Positions 18,839-27,636 of a stretch of 64,000 nt of DNA are shown here, one piece after another. The stretch covers positions 124,001-188,000 of the forward strand of contig JAOASC010000048.1 in assembly GCA_025210295.1 (NCBI GenBank), in the 5' to 3' direction. The position numbers and the translations under genes were made by a program. The stretch is from Flavobacteriales bacterium. Its GTDB lineage: Bacteria > Bacteroidota > Bacteroidia > Flavobacteriales_D > Parvicellaceae. The notes beneath the pieces are model-generated. The model saw nothing but the letters and a program-made list of their open reading frames with translations. It was not told where the DNA came from and did not search any database. How positions within the stretch are numbered: position 1 is the first letter of the stretch; each line of letters opens with the position of its first letter.

Positions 18839-19921
18839 ATGATTACACAGGAACAACTAAAAGACATTTCAAAAAGATTAGATGCTTTACATGGCTACTT
18901 AGAGATTGGGGAAAAGAAAATGCAAATAGAAGAGGAAGACCTTAGAACGCAAGATCCTGATTTTTGGAATAAGCCCAAAGAGGCTGAAGCTTTATTGAAA
19001 AAATTAAAGCACAAGAAATATTGGGTTGCTGCTTATGAGGCTGTTCGAGAAGAATGCGATGATTTGGAAGTACTTTTTGACTTTTGCAAAGATGGAGAAG
19101 CTACTGAAGAAGAAGTACAGGAAGCTTATGATACACTTTTAGAAAAAGTAGAAGAATTAGAATTCAAAAACATGTTGAGTGCTGAAGAAGATTCTTTAAA
19201 TGCTGTTCTTCAACTGACTGCTGGTGCAGGAGGTACAGAAAGTTGTGATTGGGCAAGTATGCTAATGCGTATGTACATCATGTGGGCAGAAAAGAACGAT
19301 ATGAAAGTCAAAGAAATCAACTACCAAGCAGGTGATGTTGCTGGAGTAAAAACAGTTACCTTGGAGATTGAAGGTGATTTTGCTTTTGGTTATTTAAAAG
19401 GTGAAAATGGAGTGCACCGACTGGTAAGAGTTTCTCCCTTTGATTCTAACGCTAAACGACACACTTCTTTTGTCTCTGCGTATATTTACCCATTAGTAGA
19501 CGATTCTATAGAAATTAAAGTTAACCCTGGCGACATCACATGGGAGACATTCCGTTCTGGTGGTGCAGGAGGGCAAAACGTAAACAAAGTAGAAACAGGG
19601 GTTAGACTTCGACATAAGCCTTCTGGAATCATTATTGAAAATACAGAAACTCGATCTCAGTTAGGGAACAAAGAAAAAGCCATGCAGTTATTAAAATCTC
19701 AATTGTTTGAGATTGAACAACGAAAACAACAAGCTGCTCGTAATGCAATAGAATCTGAAAAAAAGAACATTGAATGGGGCTCTCAAATTAGAAGCTATGT
19801 TTTGGATGATCGACGTGTTAAAGACCACAGAACGAACCACCAAACCAGCAATACAGAAGCGGTATTGAACGGCGAAATTGATGCTTTCCTTAAAGCTTAT
19901 CTGATGGAGTTTGGAGGATAA
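18839..19921 (+). CDS. prfB: Peptide chain release factor 2, without the programmed frameshift
   Basis: 360 residues in one continuous frame. GGQ (residues 244-246, within [21 protein letters not shown]) is the peptidyl-tRNA hydrolysis motif. SPF at 199-201 is the stop-codon recognition tripeptide of RF2 (UGA/UAA). In many bacteria prfB is autoregulated by a +1 frameshift at an in-frame UGA near codon 25. Here the corresponding stretch ([11 protein letters not shown]) reads through with GGC TAC TTA GAG and no stop, so that control is absent. It has a long upstream region and is followed by arsC and rnhA. Confidence 0.96.
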   Translation: MITQEQLKDISKRLDALHGYLEIGEKKMQIEEEDLRTQDPDFWNKPKEAEALLKKLKHKKYWVAAYEAVREECDDLEVLFDFCKDGEATEEEVQEAYDTLLEKVEELEFKNMLSAEEDSLNAVLQLTAGAGGTESCDWASMLMRMYIMWAEKNDMKVKEINYQAGDVAGVKTVTLEIEGDFAFGYLKGENGVHRLVRVSPFDSNAKRHTSFVSAYIYPLVDDSIEIKVNPGDITWETFRSGGAGGQNVNKVETGVRLRHKPSGIIIENTETRSQLGNKEKAMQLLKSQLFEIEQRKQQAARNAIESEKKNIEWGSQIRSYVLDDRRVKDHRTNHQTSNTEAVLNGEIDAFLKAYLMEFGG

Positions 19922-19958
19922 AAAACAGCTGAAACAAAATTTTAATCACACATAAGAC

Positions 19959-20300
19959 ATGAAAATATATCACAATCCTAGATGTTCGAAAAGTAGAAAT
20001 AGTTTTAATCTATTAACGGAACGAGGGCTTGAATTTGAAACAATAGAATACCTTAAAACACCTTTAACCAAAACCGAGTTAAAGACCATTCTCAAACAAT
20101 TAAATATCCCTGCTCAAGCGCTAATTAGAAAAGGAGAAAAAGATTTTAAAGAGCATTTTAAGGGCAAAGAACTTTCTGAAGAGGAATGGATAGACGCTAT
20201 GCTTACCTATCCTAAATTAATCGAACGTCCAATTATTGTAAAAGGAGACAAAGCTGTGATTGGGCGTCCAATAGAAAATGTAATTGACTTAATCCAATAA
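19959..20300 (+). CDS. arsC: ArsC-family arsenate reductase (glutaredoxin type)
   Basis: 113 residues. Catalytic Cys9 lies in HNPRCSKSRNSF. The three anion-binding arginines of the E. coli ArsC family are matched by R57, R90 (ERPIIV) and R103 (GRPIENV). Known members reduce arsenate with glutathione/glutaredoxin; others are Spx/YffB-like proteins of unknown substrate. No arsenic operon (arsR, acr3) is nearby, so a true arsenate role is not certain. It sits 37 nt after prfB and 36 nt before rnhA. Confidence 0.85.
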   Translation: MKIYHNPRCSKSRNSFNLLTERGLEFETIEYLKTPLTKTELKTILKQLNIPAQALIRKGEKDFKEHFKGKELSEEEWIDAMLTYPKLIERPIIVKGDKAVIGRPIENVIDLIQ

Positions 20301-20336
20301 TTTACTCCAACTACTGCATACACTTCGCGATTATAC

Positions 20337-20816
20337 ATGAACATTACAATATATACGGATGGATCTGCCTTAGGAAACCCAGGACCAGGAGGTTATGGAA
20401 TTGTTTTTATGGCTGGAAAATTTTACAAAGAAGTCAATCAGGGATACCGTATGACAACGAACAACAGGATGGAACTTTTGGCTGTTATTACAGCGCTAGA
20501 ACAGCTAAAAGGTGATGGCCATTTGGTCAAAATATATTCTGACTCTAAGTACGTAATTGATGCCATTGAAAAAAAATGGGTCTTTGGATGGGTAAAAAAA
20601 GGATTTAAAGGGAAGAAAAACGCTGACCTTTGGAAACGTTTTTTAAGGATATATCCTAAACATCAAGTTTCCTTTACTTGGGTAAAAGGGCATGCTGGTA
20701 ACAAGTACAATGAAGTCTGTGATCAACTTGCAGTAAAAGCAGCCAATAACAAAGAAAACCATTTAATTGACGAATGGTTTGAAAAAGAACAACGAGGAGA
20801 AAACTCACTATTTTAG
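20337..20816 (+). CDS. rnhA: Ribonuclease HI
   Basis: 159 residues. The DEDD metal-binding set is D8 (TDGSALGNPGPGG), E46 (NNRMELLA), D69 (YSDSKYV) and D129 (CDQLA), with the conserved H119 in VKGHAG. It degrades RNA in RNA:DNA hybrids. Length and motifs are those of a complete enzyme. Its stop codon overlaps a GTG of the next frame by one base, but the next gene probably starts at an ATG further on. Confidence 0.96.
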   Translation: MNITIYTDGSALGNPGPGGYGIVFMAGKFYKEVNQGYRMTTNNRMELLAVITALEQLKGDGHLVKIYSDSKYVIDAIEKKWVFGWVKKGFKGKKNADLWKRFLRIYPKHQVSFTWVKGHAGNKYNEVCDQLAVKAANNKENHLIDEWFEKEQRGENSLF

Positions 20817-20836
20817 TGATCAAGATACAAACAGTC

Positions 20837-21859
20837 ATGAAAGCAGCAGTATTAACAAAACATGGGGAAGCCCACCAAGCATTTGAGATTAGAACAGTTG
20901 ACAAACCTACTCTAGCCCAAGATGAAGTTTTAATAAAAGTAGAAGCTTTTGGATTAAACTTTGCCGACGTAATGGCTAGACAAGGCCTCTACAAAGAAGC
21001 ACCAGCACTACCGAGTATCTTAGGTTATGATGTTGTTGGGGTTATTGAAGAAGTTGCCAACGAAACTAACAGCCACTTAATCGGAAAACGCGTTGTTTCT
21101 ATGACCCGCTTTGGAGGTTATGCTGAATATGCCAAAACTAAAGCCGCAGGAGTGGCAGAAATTTCTAACAACTTACCAGCTGGAGAAGCGCTAGCACTCG
21201 CTACTCAATACAGCACGGCCTATTTTATGGCTTATGAGTGTGTTTCTGTTTTTGAAGGAGACAATGTATTGATGCATGCAGCAGCTGGTGGAGTAGGAAC
21301 AGCTCTGGCCCAACTGTTGACACTAAGAGGCTGTACCATTTTTGGTCTAACTAGTAGTGATGAAAAATTTGAATACCTCAAAAGTAATGGTGTCCACCAC
21401 CCTATCAACCATACAACAACCAATTACGAATCCGAAATTCGAAAGATATTAGGCGGTAACAAATTAGACGTTGCCTTTAACTCTGTTGGAGGATCTACGT
21501 TTAAAAAAGATGCGCGCTTACTCCAAAAAGGAGGACGCTCTGTTTTATATGGAGTAGCTGAACGATCTGGAAAAGGGAAAGGGATGTTACCAACATTAGA
21601 TTTAGCTTGGAAATTTGGAATTTATTCTCCTATTCAGATGTTACTACATTCACAGGCTATTATTGGAGTAAACATGCTTCATATTGCAGACGAAAAACCG
21701 CAAGTAATTAAACGTTGTTTAGACGCCGTAGTGAAACTTACCGAAGAAGGCACTTTAAAGCCTTACGTTGGTGGCACTTTTAAATATGAAAACATTGGTG
21801 ATGCACATGCTCTACTCGAGAGTAGAAAATCTAAAGGTAAAATCATTGTGGAGTGGTAG
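20837..21859 (+). CDS. NADPH:quinone oxidoreductase-like MDR protein
   Basis: 340 residues from ATG 20837. This start was preferred to the GTG overlapping rnhA because MKAAVLTKHG is the usual N-terminus. It has a GroES-like domain about 1-130, then a Rossmann domain with the AAAGGVGTALAQL dinucleotide-binding motif near residues 143-155. The zinc ligands of alcohol dehydrogenases are absent, which points to the zeta-crystallin/quinone-reductase branch. Substrate cannot be read from sequence. Confidence 0.85.
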   Translation: MKAAVLTKHGEAHQAFEIRTVDKPTLAQDEVLIKVEAFGLNFADVMARQGLYKEAPALPSILGYDVVGVIEEVANETNSHLIGKRVVSMTRFGGYAEYAKTKAAGVAEISNNLPAGEALALATQYSTAYFMAYECVSVFEGDNVLMHAAAGGVGTALAQLLTLRGCTIFGLTSSDEKFEYLKSNGVHHPINHTTTNYESEIRKILGGNKLDVAFNSVGGSTFKKDARLLQKGGRSVLYGVAERSGKGKGMLPTLDLAWKFGIYSPIQMLLHSQAIIGVNMLHIADEKPQVIKRCLDAVVKLTEEGTLKPYVGGTFKYENIGDAHALLESRKSKGKIIVEW

Positions 21860-21884
21860 AAATCTCGTTTATTAAATTTATGAC

Positions 21885-23522
21885 ATGAAATACATTTTAT
21901 TTTTGATTGCGCTCTTTAGTGCGCTCAACATATTCAGCAATAGCAGCCCTCAATCTATTGGAAAAACAACTGTAACTCCACTTGAAGAGCAAAACATTGA
22001 ATCACTAGAAAGCTATACGCTCATTACTAACTCTCAAGGAGGGGGAAATTATTTTTTAGATGAAACCAATCTGTTTTTGATTGACTGTCATTTTCTGGTC
22101 AACAAGCCTTATGATGTTGTACGTTTTACACTTAATGCTGACACGCTCCAGTTTGATGCATTAAAGCCTTTTTTTATTGAAGGGCTCACTAAAGGAGAGC
22201 ATGACATTGAGGTAACTTTACTTTACAACAATCAAGTTGTCAACCAAGCTAAAATGGGGCTACACCTTATCGAAAAAGCTCCTTTAATCAAGAATGATGC
22301 TGTAGTTTTAGGTATACTTATTTTAATTTTAGGAGGAATCTTTTACTCTGAAACACTTTCTAGTTTTCAAGGATTTTATAAAATTATCCCAGGACTTTTA
22401 CTCTGTTATTTTATTCCTGCTTTGTTTAATTCCTTAAACATTATTTCAGGAGAGTATAGTCGATTATACTTTGTTGCTTCTCGTTATTTACTACCTGCTA
22501 GTTTAGTTTTATTGTGCTTAAGTATTGATTTAAAAGGTATTGCTAAATTAGGATGGAGAGCCTTGGTCATGTTCTTTACGGGAACACTAGGTATTATCAT
22601 TGGAGGTCCAATTGCTCTGCTTATTATCGCATCAATAGCTCCTAATATTCTGGGGGCTGATGCTGGAGAAGTCTGGAGAGGCTTAGCAACTGTAGCAGGA
22701 AGCTGGATTGGTGGTGGGGCCAACCAAACCGCTATGAAAGAAATATTTGAAACGCCTAATGATATTTTTTCTAAAATGGTAGTGGTAGACGTTATTGTTG
22801 CCAATGTTTGGATGGCTATTCTATTATACGGCACAGGTATTTCAAATAAGATTGATCAAAAACTAAAAGCTGATTCTTCGGCAATTAATGCTTTAAAAAA
22901 CAAGATGGAAACATTAGCAAAAAAAATTGCTAAAATCCCATCTACTACAGACCTAATGATTATTTCCGCTATCGGTTTAGCAGGAACCGGCTTAGCCCAT
23001 TTTGGAGCCGACATTATTGCTCCGCTACTAAAAGAAAGTAAAGACTTCTTAGCAAGTATTGGCCTTTCTTCTTTAACCAGTGGTTTTTTCTGGTTAATTG
23101 TACTTGCCACATTTATTGGGGTTGGCTTATCATTTACTAACCTAAGAAAATACGAGGGTGCAGGAGCTTCTAAAGTTGGTAGTTTATTTCTCTATGTTTT
23201 AGTTGCAACCATAGGTACACACATGGATATTTTTGCAATAGCTGAAAGCCCTGGATTATTTTTAGTTGGTTTTATCTGGATGTCTATTCATGCCATTTTA
23301 ATGTTGCTTGTTGCCAAACTCATTAAAGCTCCTTTCTTCTTTGTTGCCGTTGGTAGCCAAGCCAATGTTGGTGGAGCAGCATCTGCACCAGTTGTCGCTT
23401 CTGCTTTTAGTCCATCCTTAGCTCCTGTTGGCGTACTGCTTGCTGTTATGGGTTATGCCGTAGGAACTGGAGGAGCTTGGCTTTGTGCTGTCCTTATGCA
23501 AAGCATTCAAATTGGAGGCTAA
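21885..23522 (+). CDS. DUF819 (YjcL-like) multi-pass membrane protein
   Basis: 545 residues. A signal peptide and an extracytoplasmic domain of about 110 residues precede about ten membrane helices. The family signature lies mid-protein: GEVWRGLATVAGSWIGGGANQ followed by TAMKEIF. Another glycine-rich segment (SQANVGGAASAPVVASAF) lies near the C-terminus. The two Gly-rich halves suggest a transporter-like inverted repeat, but the substrate is unknown. The N-terminal secreted extension is not part of the usual DUF819 core. Followed 5 nt later by a Crp/Fnr regulator. Confidence 0.8.
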   Translation: MKYILFLIALFSALNIFSNSSPQSIGKTTVTPLEEQNIESLESYTLITNSQGGGNYFLDETNLFLIDCHFLVNKPYDVVRFTLNADTLQFDALKPFFIEGLTKGEHDIEVTLLYNNQVVNQAKMGLHLIEKAPLIKNDAVVLGILILILGGIFYSETLSSFQGFYKIIPGLLLCYFIPALFNSLNIISGEYSRLYFVASRYLLPASLVLLCLSIDLKGIAKLGWRALVMFFTGTLGIIIGGPIALLIIASIAPNILGADAGEVWRGLATVAGSWIGGGANQTAMKEIFETPNDIFSKMVVVDVIVANVWMAILLYGTGISNKIDQKLKADSSAINALKNKMETLAKKIAKIPSTTDLMIISAIGLAGTGLAHFGADIIAPLLKESKDFLASIGLSSLTSGFFWLIVLATFIGVGLSFTNLRKYEGAGASKVGSLFLYVLVATIGTHMDIFAIAESPGLFLVGFIWMSIHAILMLLVAKLIKAPFFFVAVGSQANVGGAASAPVVASAFSPSLAPVGVLLAVMGYAVGTGGAWLCAVLMQSIQIGG

Positions 23523-23527
23523 TAACC

Positions 23528-24100
23528 ATGCAACAGTTACTAAAATCAATACAACCATACATTGACCTGACTCCCACTGAAGAGCAATTACTAAGTAACG
23601 CCATTACTATACGGACACTAACTAAAAATGAGTTACTTTTATCTGAGGGTAAAATTTCTGATGAAATATACTTTGTAACACAGGGCTGTATTCGTTTGTT
23701 TTACAATGTAAATGGCAACGAAAAGACCGCTTTTTTCTATACTGAAAATCAGTTTATTTGCGCTGGCGAAAGCTACACCTTTAACATTCCAGCTCGAGAG
23801 AACTATCAAGCTATTGAACCCACAGAAGTAATCATCTTTAAAAAAAATAAAACAGATTTATTATTACAACAACTTCCAAAGTTCGAAATTATAGCAAGAG
23901 TTGCTACTGAAAACGAATTGATTACTTGTCAAAAAATAATCGCATCTTTTGTTACCCAATCACCTGAAGAGCGATACAGGGCTTTATCAGAACAACAAGG
24001 AGCATTATTTCAACGCGTCCCTCAACAATACATTGCTTCTTTTTTAGGGGTATCTCCAGAAACCTTAAGTCGTATAAAAGCACGTATATTTAAAAAGTAG
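23528..24100 (+). CDS. Crp/Fnr family transcriptional regulator
   Basis: 190 residues from ATG 23528, 5 nt after the DUF819 stop. An upstream in-frame extension overlaps the membrane-protein gene and is unlikely. A cyclic-nucleotide-binding-like beta-roll occupies about 20-110 (EGKISDEIYFVTQGCIRLFYN), then a dimer helix and a winged helix (VPQQYIASFLGVSPETLSRIKARI). No Fe-S cysteines of Fnr type. The last helix is short, as is common in Bacteroidota members. Ligand and targets are unknown; the DUF819 gene could be one. Confidence 0.85.
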   Translation: MQQLLKSIQPYIDLTPTEEQLLSNAITIRTLTKNELLLSEGKISDEIYFVTQGCIRLFYNVNGNEKTAFFYTENQFICAGESYTFNIPARENYQAIEPTEVIIFKKNKTDLLLQQLPKFEIIARVATENELITCQKIIASFVTQSPEERYRALSEQQGALFQRVPQQYIASFLGVSPETLSRIKARIFKK

Positions 24101-24313
24101 TATCACTATTTTATCTTTTATCACTCTATTTCATTGAGCACTTCAACAATAAGTTTTTCTTTTTAATTCAAGAAACATCTTAGTCCATGGAGTAACGTAT
24201 GCTCCAACACTCTCTATTTTTATTCTTTAATTTAATTTTTAACATTAGGCCATCTATAATTAGAGGACCATTCACTTCTTGAAATTTAGCATCAATAGTA
24301 GCTAACCAATACT

Positions 24314-24360
24314 TTCTTGACGTTCGTCAAGAAGAAGTCATTTTCATACCTCTAGCTTTG
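24314..24360 (+). promoter_or_regulatory. 20-bp palindromic operator and -7 promoter box before the SDR gene
   Basis: A perfect inverted repeat has 9-nt arms TTCTTGACG / CGTCAAGAA (24314-24322 and 24325-24333) around TT. A consensus Bacteroidota -7 box TAGCTTTG follows at 24353-24360, 12 nt before the ATG at 24373. The palindrome would sit roughly from -52 to -33 relative to the start site, a position suited to an activator or to a repressor blocking sigma contact. The regulator is unknown. Confidence 0.5.
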
Positions 24361-24372
24361 CATAAAAAAAAG

Positions 24373-25245
24373 ATGAATACGAAAAAAGTTTTGGTTGCTG
24401 GAGCAACTGGTTACCTTGGACAATATTTGGTAAAGGAATTAAAAAAACGAGGGTATTGGGTTCGTGTATTAATCCGTAAAAAATCTCAACAAGAGCTATT
24501 TGAGGATGTTGATGATATTTTTATTGGGACAATTACTCAGCCAGCAACTATAGCAAACATTACCTCAGGTATAGACTGGGTGTTTTCAACCATAGGGATT
24601 ACGAGACAAAAAGACAACCTAACATACATGGATGTAGACTTCCAAGGGAATATGAATTTGCTTTCTGATGCTCTTCAACACCATGTAGAGTCTTTTCAAT
24701 ACATTTCTGCAATTAATGGTCACCTACTCAGGCACCTTAAAATATTTGAAGCAAAAGAAAAGTTTGTTGACGCTTTACAAGCCGCCAACATTCATTCATC
24801 TATCATTCGACCTAATGGTTTTTTCTCTGACATGCAAGATTTTCTATACATGGCTAAGGGAGGACGAGTATATCTATTTGGAAATGGCAACTTCCAACTC
24901 AACCCCATACATGGTGAAGACTTAGCAACAGCTTGCGTAAATATGATGGAGTCCAACAATACTGAAGCTTCCATAGGAGGTCCAGAAATACTTAGTCAAA
25001 ATGACATAGCAAAATTAGCTTTAACAGTCTGGGATAAACCAATAAAAATCACATACTTCCCCAATTGGACAAGGTTATTTTTGATTTGGACTTTACGTAC
25101 CTTTACCTCTTCTAAAACCTATGGCCCTATTGAATTCTTTTTAACTGCCATGGCTAATGACAATATTGCTCCTCAGTACGGCTCTAAAAAACTACTAGAC
25201 TTTTTTAGGAATATTGTTGCACAAAAAAACGCTCAACCTAAATAG
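24373..25245 (+). CDS. NAD(P)-binding SDR / NmrA-like epimerase-family protein
   Basis: 290 residues from ATG 24373; the TTG five codons earlier overlaps the -7 box and was rejected. Rossmann motif VLVAGATGYLGQYL at about 6-19; atypical short-chain dehydrogenase fold with DWVFSTIGITRQ and IIRPNGFFSD segments. The classical YxxxK catalytic pair is not evident, as in NmrA or complex-I-subunit-like members. Cytoplasmic; substrate unknown. A bidirectional terminator overlaps the stop codon. Confidence 0.78.
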   Translation: MNTKKVLVAGATGYLGQYLVKELKKRGYWVRVLIRKKSQQELFEDVDDIFIGTITQPATIANITSGIDWVFSTIGITRQKDNLTYMDVDFQGNMNLLSDALQHHVESFQYISAINGHLLRHLKIFEAKEKFVDALQAANIHSSIIRPNGFFSDMQDFLYMAKGGRVYLFGNGNFQLNPIHGEDLATACVNMMESNNTEASIGGPEILSQNDIAKLALTVWDKPIKITYFPNWTRLFLIWTLRTFTSSKTYGPIEFFLTAMANDNIAPQYGSKKLLDFFRNIVAQKNAQPK

Positions 25246-25257
25246 ATTGAGCGTTTT
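25226..25257. terminator. Bidirectional rho-independent terminator
   Basis: Perfect 11-bp stem AAAACGCTCAA / TTGAGCGTTTT (25226-25236 and 25247-25257), extended by CTA/TAG inside the loop. A-rich on one side and T-rich on the other, so it can work for both the SDR gene (+) and the convergent hypothetical gene (-). The SDR stop codon lies within the hairpin. Confidence 0.85.
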
Positions 25258-25270
25258 AAACATAAGCACT

Positions 25271-25768
25271 TTAATTTAAATCATACAACTTCCGCTTAAA
25301 CAAACACGGTTGAATGGCTTGGAATTGATTATTCACCCTATCGAAAATCTTACCATCTACTTTTATATTTTTTCCTCCCATTTGCGTTTGAAGCATTGCT
25401 TGCATTTCTTTAATCCGAGTGCTTAAAAAAGCAGCTATTAAATCTTTCTCATCATAACTTTCCCATAATTTAGCCATGGTAGAATTATACTTATTCACCT
25501 TATAATAAAGCCTATTAAAACCTTTAAAAAAAGTATAATATTCCTTATTTACAATTTGACGCACAACTTCATTTTCATTGGACAACACAAAAATGATTTC
25601 ATCTATACCTTTTACCTCTATCAAATGAATTAACTCATTTATATTTTCCCCTTTAAGGTCTAATGAGTTTCCCAATGAAGTATAGTAATAGCTTTCTTCA
25701 TTATAAAAGTCTTCAATTTTTGCTTCTAAATAGTCTGTTGGACAAACAAAATATAAATGCTTTTTCAT
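25271..25768 (-). CDS. Hypothetical protein in putative zinc operon
   Basis: 165 residues, soluble. It begins MKKHLYFVCPTDYLE, with a Y-E-S-Y-Y-Y-T-SLGNSLDLK segment and an IDEIIFVLSNENEVV strand, which recall small Rossmann-like proteins. No metal-binding cluster or catalytic motif is visible. Third gene of the operon headed by the COG0523 GTPase (11 nt after the previous gene), so it probably takes part in the same low-zinc response (inference from context). Confidence 0.65.
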   Translation of the reverse strand: MKKHLYFVCPTDYLEAKIEDFYNEESYYYTSLGNSLDLKGENINELIHLIEVKGIDEIIFVLSNENEVVRQIVNKEYYTFFKGFNRLYYKVNKYNSTMAKLWESYDEKDLIAAFLSTRIKEMQAMLQTQMGGKNIKVDGKIFDRVNNQFQAIQPCLFKRKLYDLN

Positions 25769-25779
25769 TCCTTTTTAAC

Positions 25780-26241
25780 TTATTGTTGATATGGAAATGA
25801 TGAGTGGTGCAAATCTATTTTTAAATTCCCATCGACTAACTGATACCCAAAAGTATACTCTACTTTGACTTCTTCACCATTAACATCTGAAAAGAAATAG
25901 TTCCCCATAGCTATTGCCCTTGACGCCTCTAAAATAATTCCTGAATTTTCAAATCTTACTTTTAACCATGGTTGAATTGCAAAGCCTTTATCCTCTTCAC
26001 AACTTCTATCTTCTCCAGCAATAAAATAAGATTTTGCTTTTTGCTTTGTTGGTCTAAACTGCTCTAACGCACACTTCGTTGGTTTAAACAACACCTCTCC
26101 TAATTCAAATGCATATTGTTTGTCTAAAAACTCCTCTGTATACTTTTCACATGCTAGCCTATCCTCTTTTAAAGCTCCTATTTTAACAACCCCTCTTCCC
26201 CATTGCTCTTGAGCTTCTATCACTTGTTCTTTTGTAATCAT
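25780..26241 (-). CDS. NTF2-like protein of the COG0523-associated family (often misnamed phosphoribosyl-AMP cyclohydrolase)
   Basis: 153 residues. It matches from memory a family with the pattern EAQEQWGRGVVKIG ... Y-A-F-E-LGEVLFKPTK ... EDKGFAIQPWLKVRFENSGIIL ... AIAMGNYFFSD ... VEYTFGYQ ... DLHHSSFPY. The fold is NTF2/SnoaL-like and the HisI active-site motifs are missing, so the cyclohydrolase name sometimes attached to this family is not supported. The terminal HHSS and CEK/CEED motifs could bind metal. It lies 22 nt after the COG0523 GTPase gene. Confidence 0.7.
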   Translation of the reverse strand: MITKEQVIEAQEQWGRGVVKIGALKEDRLACEKYTEEFLDKQYAFELGEVLFKPTKCALEQFRPTKQKAKSYFIAGEDRSCEEDKGFAIQPWLKVRFENSGIILEASRAIAMGNYFFSDVNGEEVKVEYTFGYQLVDGNLKIDLHHSSFPYQQ

Positions 26242-26263
26242 ATTTTCTTTTTTTATCAGTTAT

Positions 26264-27475
26264 TTAATATACTTTTTCAATTGGCCATTCGTCTCCATAA
26301 CCTCTTTTCCAATCATTTGAAACCAAGTCATTTTTACTGATCAAACAAGCATTTAAATCAGCTCTAATCTGTTCTTCATTCATTGACTGACCAATAAATA
26401 CAATTTCATTTTTACGATCACCAAAGGTACTATCCCAACTCCCCTCTATCTCTTGTCTATTTTCCAAATACGAAACAAACTGTGTTCTTCGTTCAAAAGG
26501 CATACTACTCCACCATACTCCTGCACTATCGGCTCGTAAAGAACCTCCAGCTTGTCCCCAAACCAGCGCTTGATTAGGGCGAGATGCAAGCCAGAATAAG
26601 CCTTTACTTCTGATTATGGTATTGGGAAATTGATGTTGAACATATCGCCAAAATTTTTCTGGATCAAATGGCTCTTTACTTCTATATACAAATGAACTAA
26701 TCCCATATTCCTCTGTTTCCGGGGTATGCTCATCTTTTTTTAGCTCTTCAATCCAACCAGCACTTTGCTCAGCTTCTTCAAAATCAAAAAGCCCTGTATT
26801 TAAAATTTCTTCGGGTGCTATTTTCCCATGAGTTGACTCAATAATTTTTGCTGATGGGTTAAACTTTTTGATGGATGCTTTCAACACTCCCAACGTGTCT
26901 TTTGGAACTAAATCTACTTTATTAATTACAATTACATTTGCAAACTCAATTTGATCAGTCAATAAATTTACAATTGTCCGATAATCCCCCTCAATATCTG
27001 TCATTTGTCTATCCATCAACGTTTCAGGACTTCCAAAATCTTTAAAAAAATTATAGGCGTCGACTACAGTAACCATCGTATCAACATAACTAAACCTCGA
27101 TAAGTCAATTCCGTTCTCCTCATCTACAAAACTAAAAGTTTGTGCTACTGGCACGGGTTCACTGATTCCTGTACTTTCTATTAACAAATAGTCGAAACGC
27201 TCTTCTTTTGCCAACCGCTCCACTTCAACCATTAGATCCTCCCTCAATGTACAGCAAATACATCCATTACTCATTTCCACCAACTTCTCTTCTGTTCTTG
27301 AAAGTGACTGCTCACTTTTCACTAAATCTGCATCTACATTTACCTCACTCATATCATTAACAATCACTGCTACCTTTAGCCCTTTTTTATTGTGTAAAAT
27401 ATGATTAAGCAATGTCGTTTTTCCTGCTCCAAGAAAACCACTTAAAACAGTTACTGGAAGTTTTTTAATACTCAT
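26264..27475 (-). CDS. COG0523 (CobW/ZigA-like) G3E GTPase, putative zinc metallochaperone
   Basis: 403 residues. Walker A GFLGAGKTT (13-21), the metal-binding CxCC motif as GCICC (Cys72, 74, 75), Walker B region, guanine-specificity NKVD, and a C-terminal CobW_C domain ending with the FIGQSMNEEQI segment. COG0523 proteins insert or traffic metals using GTP; those near zinc-sparing genes are called ZigA/ZNG1-like. No cobalamin gene is nearby. The promoter carries a Fur-family-like 8-1-8 palindrome, consistent with Zur control (inference). Confidence 0.88.
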   Translation of the reverse strand: MSIKKLPVTVLSGFLGAGKTTLLNHILHNKKGLKVAVIVNDMSEVNVDADLVKSEQSLSRTEEKLVEMSNGCICCTLREDLMVEVERLAKEERFDYLLIESTGISEPVPVAQTFSFVDEENGIDLSRFSYVDTMVTVVDAYNFFKDFGSPETLMDRQMTDIEGDYRTIVNLLTDQIEFANVIVINKVDLVPKDTLGVLKASIKKFNPSAKIIESTHGKIAPEEILNTGLFDFEEAEQSAGWIEELKKDEHTPETEEYGISSFVYRSKEPFDPEKFWRYVQHQFPNTIIRSKGLFWLASRPNQALVWGQAGGSLRADSAGVWWSSMPFERRTQFVSYLENRQEIEGSWDSTFGDRKNEIVFIGQSMNEEQIRADLNACLISKNDLVSNDWKRGYGDEWPIEKVY

Positions 27476-27535
27476 TATCTACCGATTTACTTTTAAATTT
27501 ATTTCATGCATCCCCTATTAACGAACATACATCTC

Positions 27536-27557
27536 TTGCAACAATGTTGCAAATATA
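27536..27557 (-). promoter_or_regulatory. Putative Zur-type operator overlapping the -7 box
   Basis: TTGCAACAATGTTGCAA (27536-27552) is a perfect 8-1-8 palindrome, the geometry of Fur-family boxes. On the minus strand it overlaps the box TATATTTG (27557 to 27550), which fits TAnnTTTG, and the expected start site. Bound repressor would block transcription of the COG0523 operon, whose ATG is 61 nt downstream. Assignment to Zur is inferred from the operon's content. Confidence 0.6.
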
Positions 27558-27636
27558 AAAAAAAGAATAAGAATGGAAGCTATTAATTTAATATTGTAAT
27601 GAAAAAGAAAACCTCTCAAAAAAGCCAGCAATCAAC

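Noticed and set aside
25780-26241. Phosphoribosyl-AMP cyclohydrolase (hisI)
   Set aside because: Family members often carry this name, but none of the HisI zinc/active-site motifs is present and no histidine genes are nearby.
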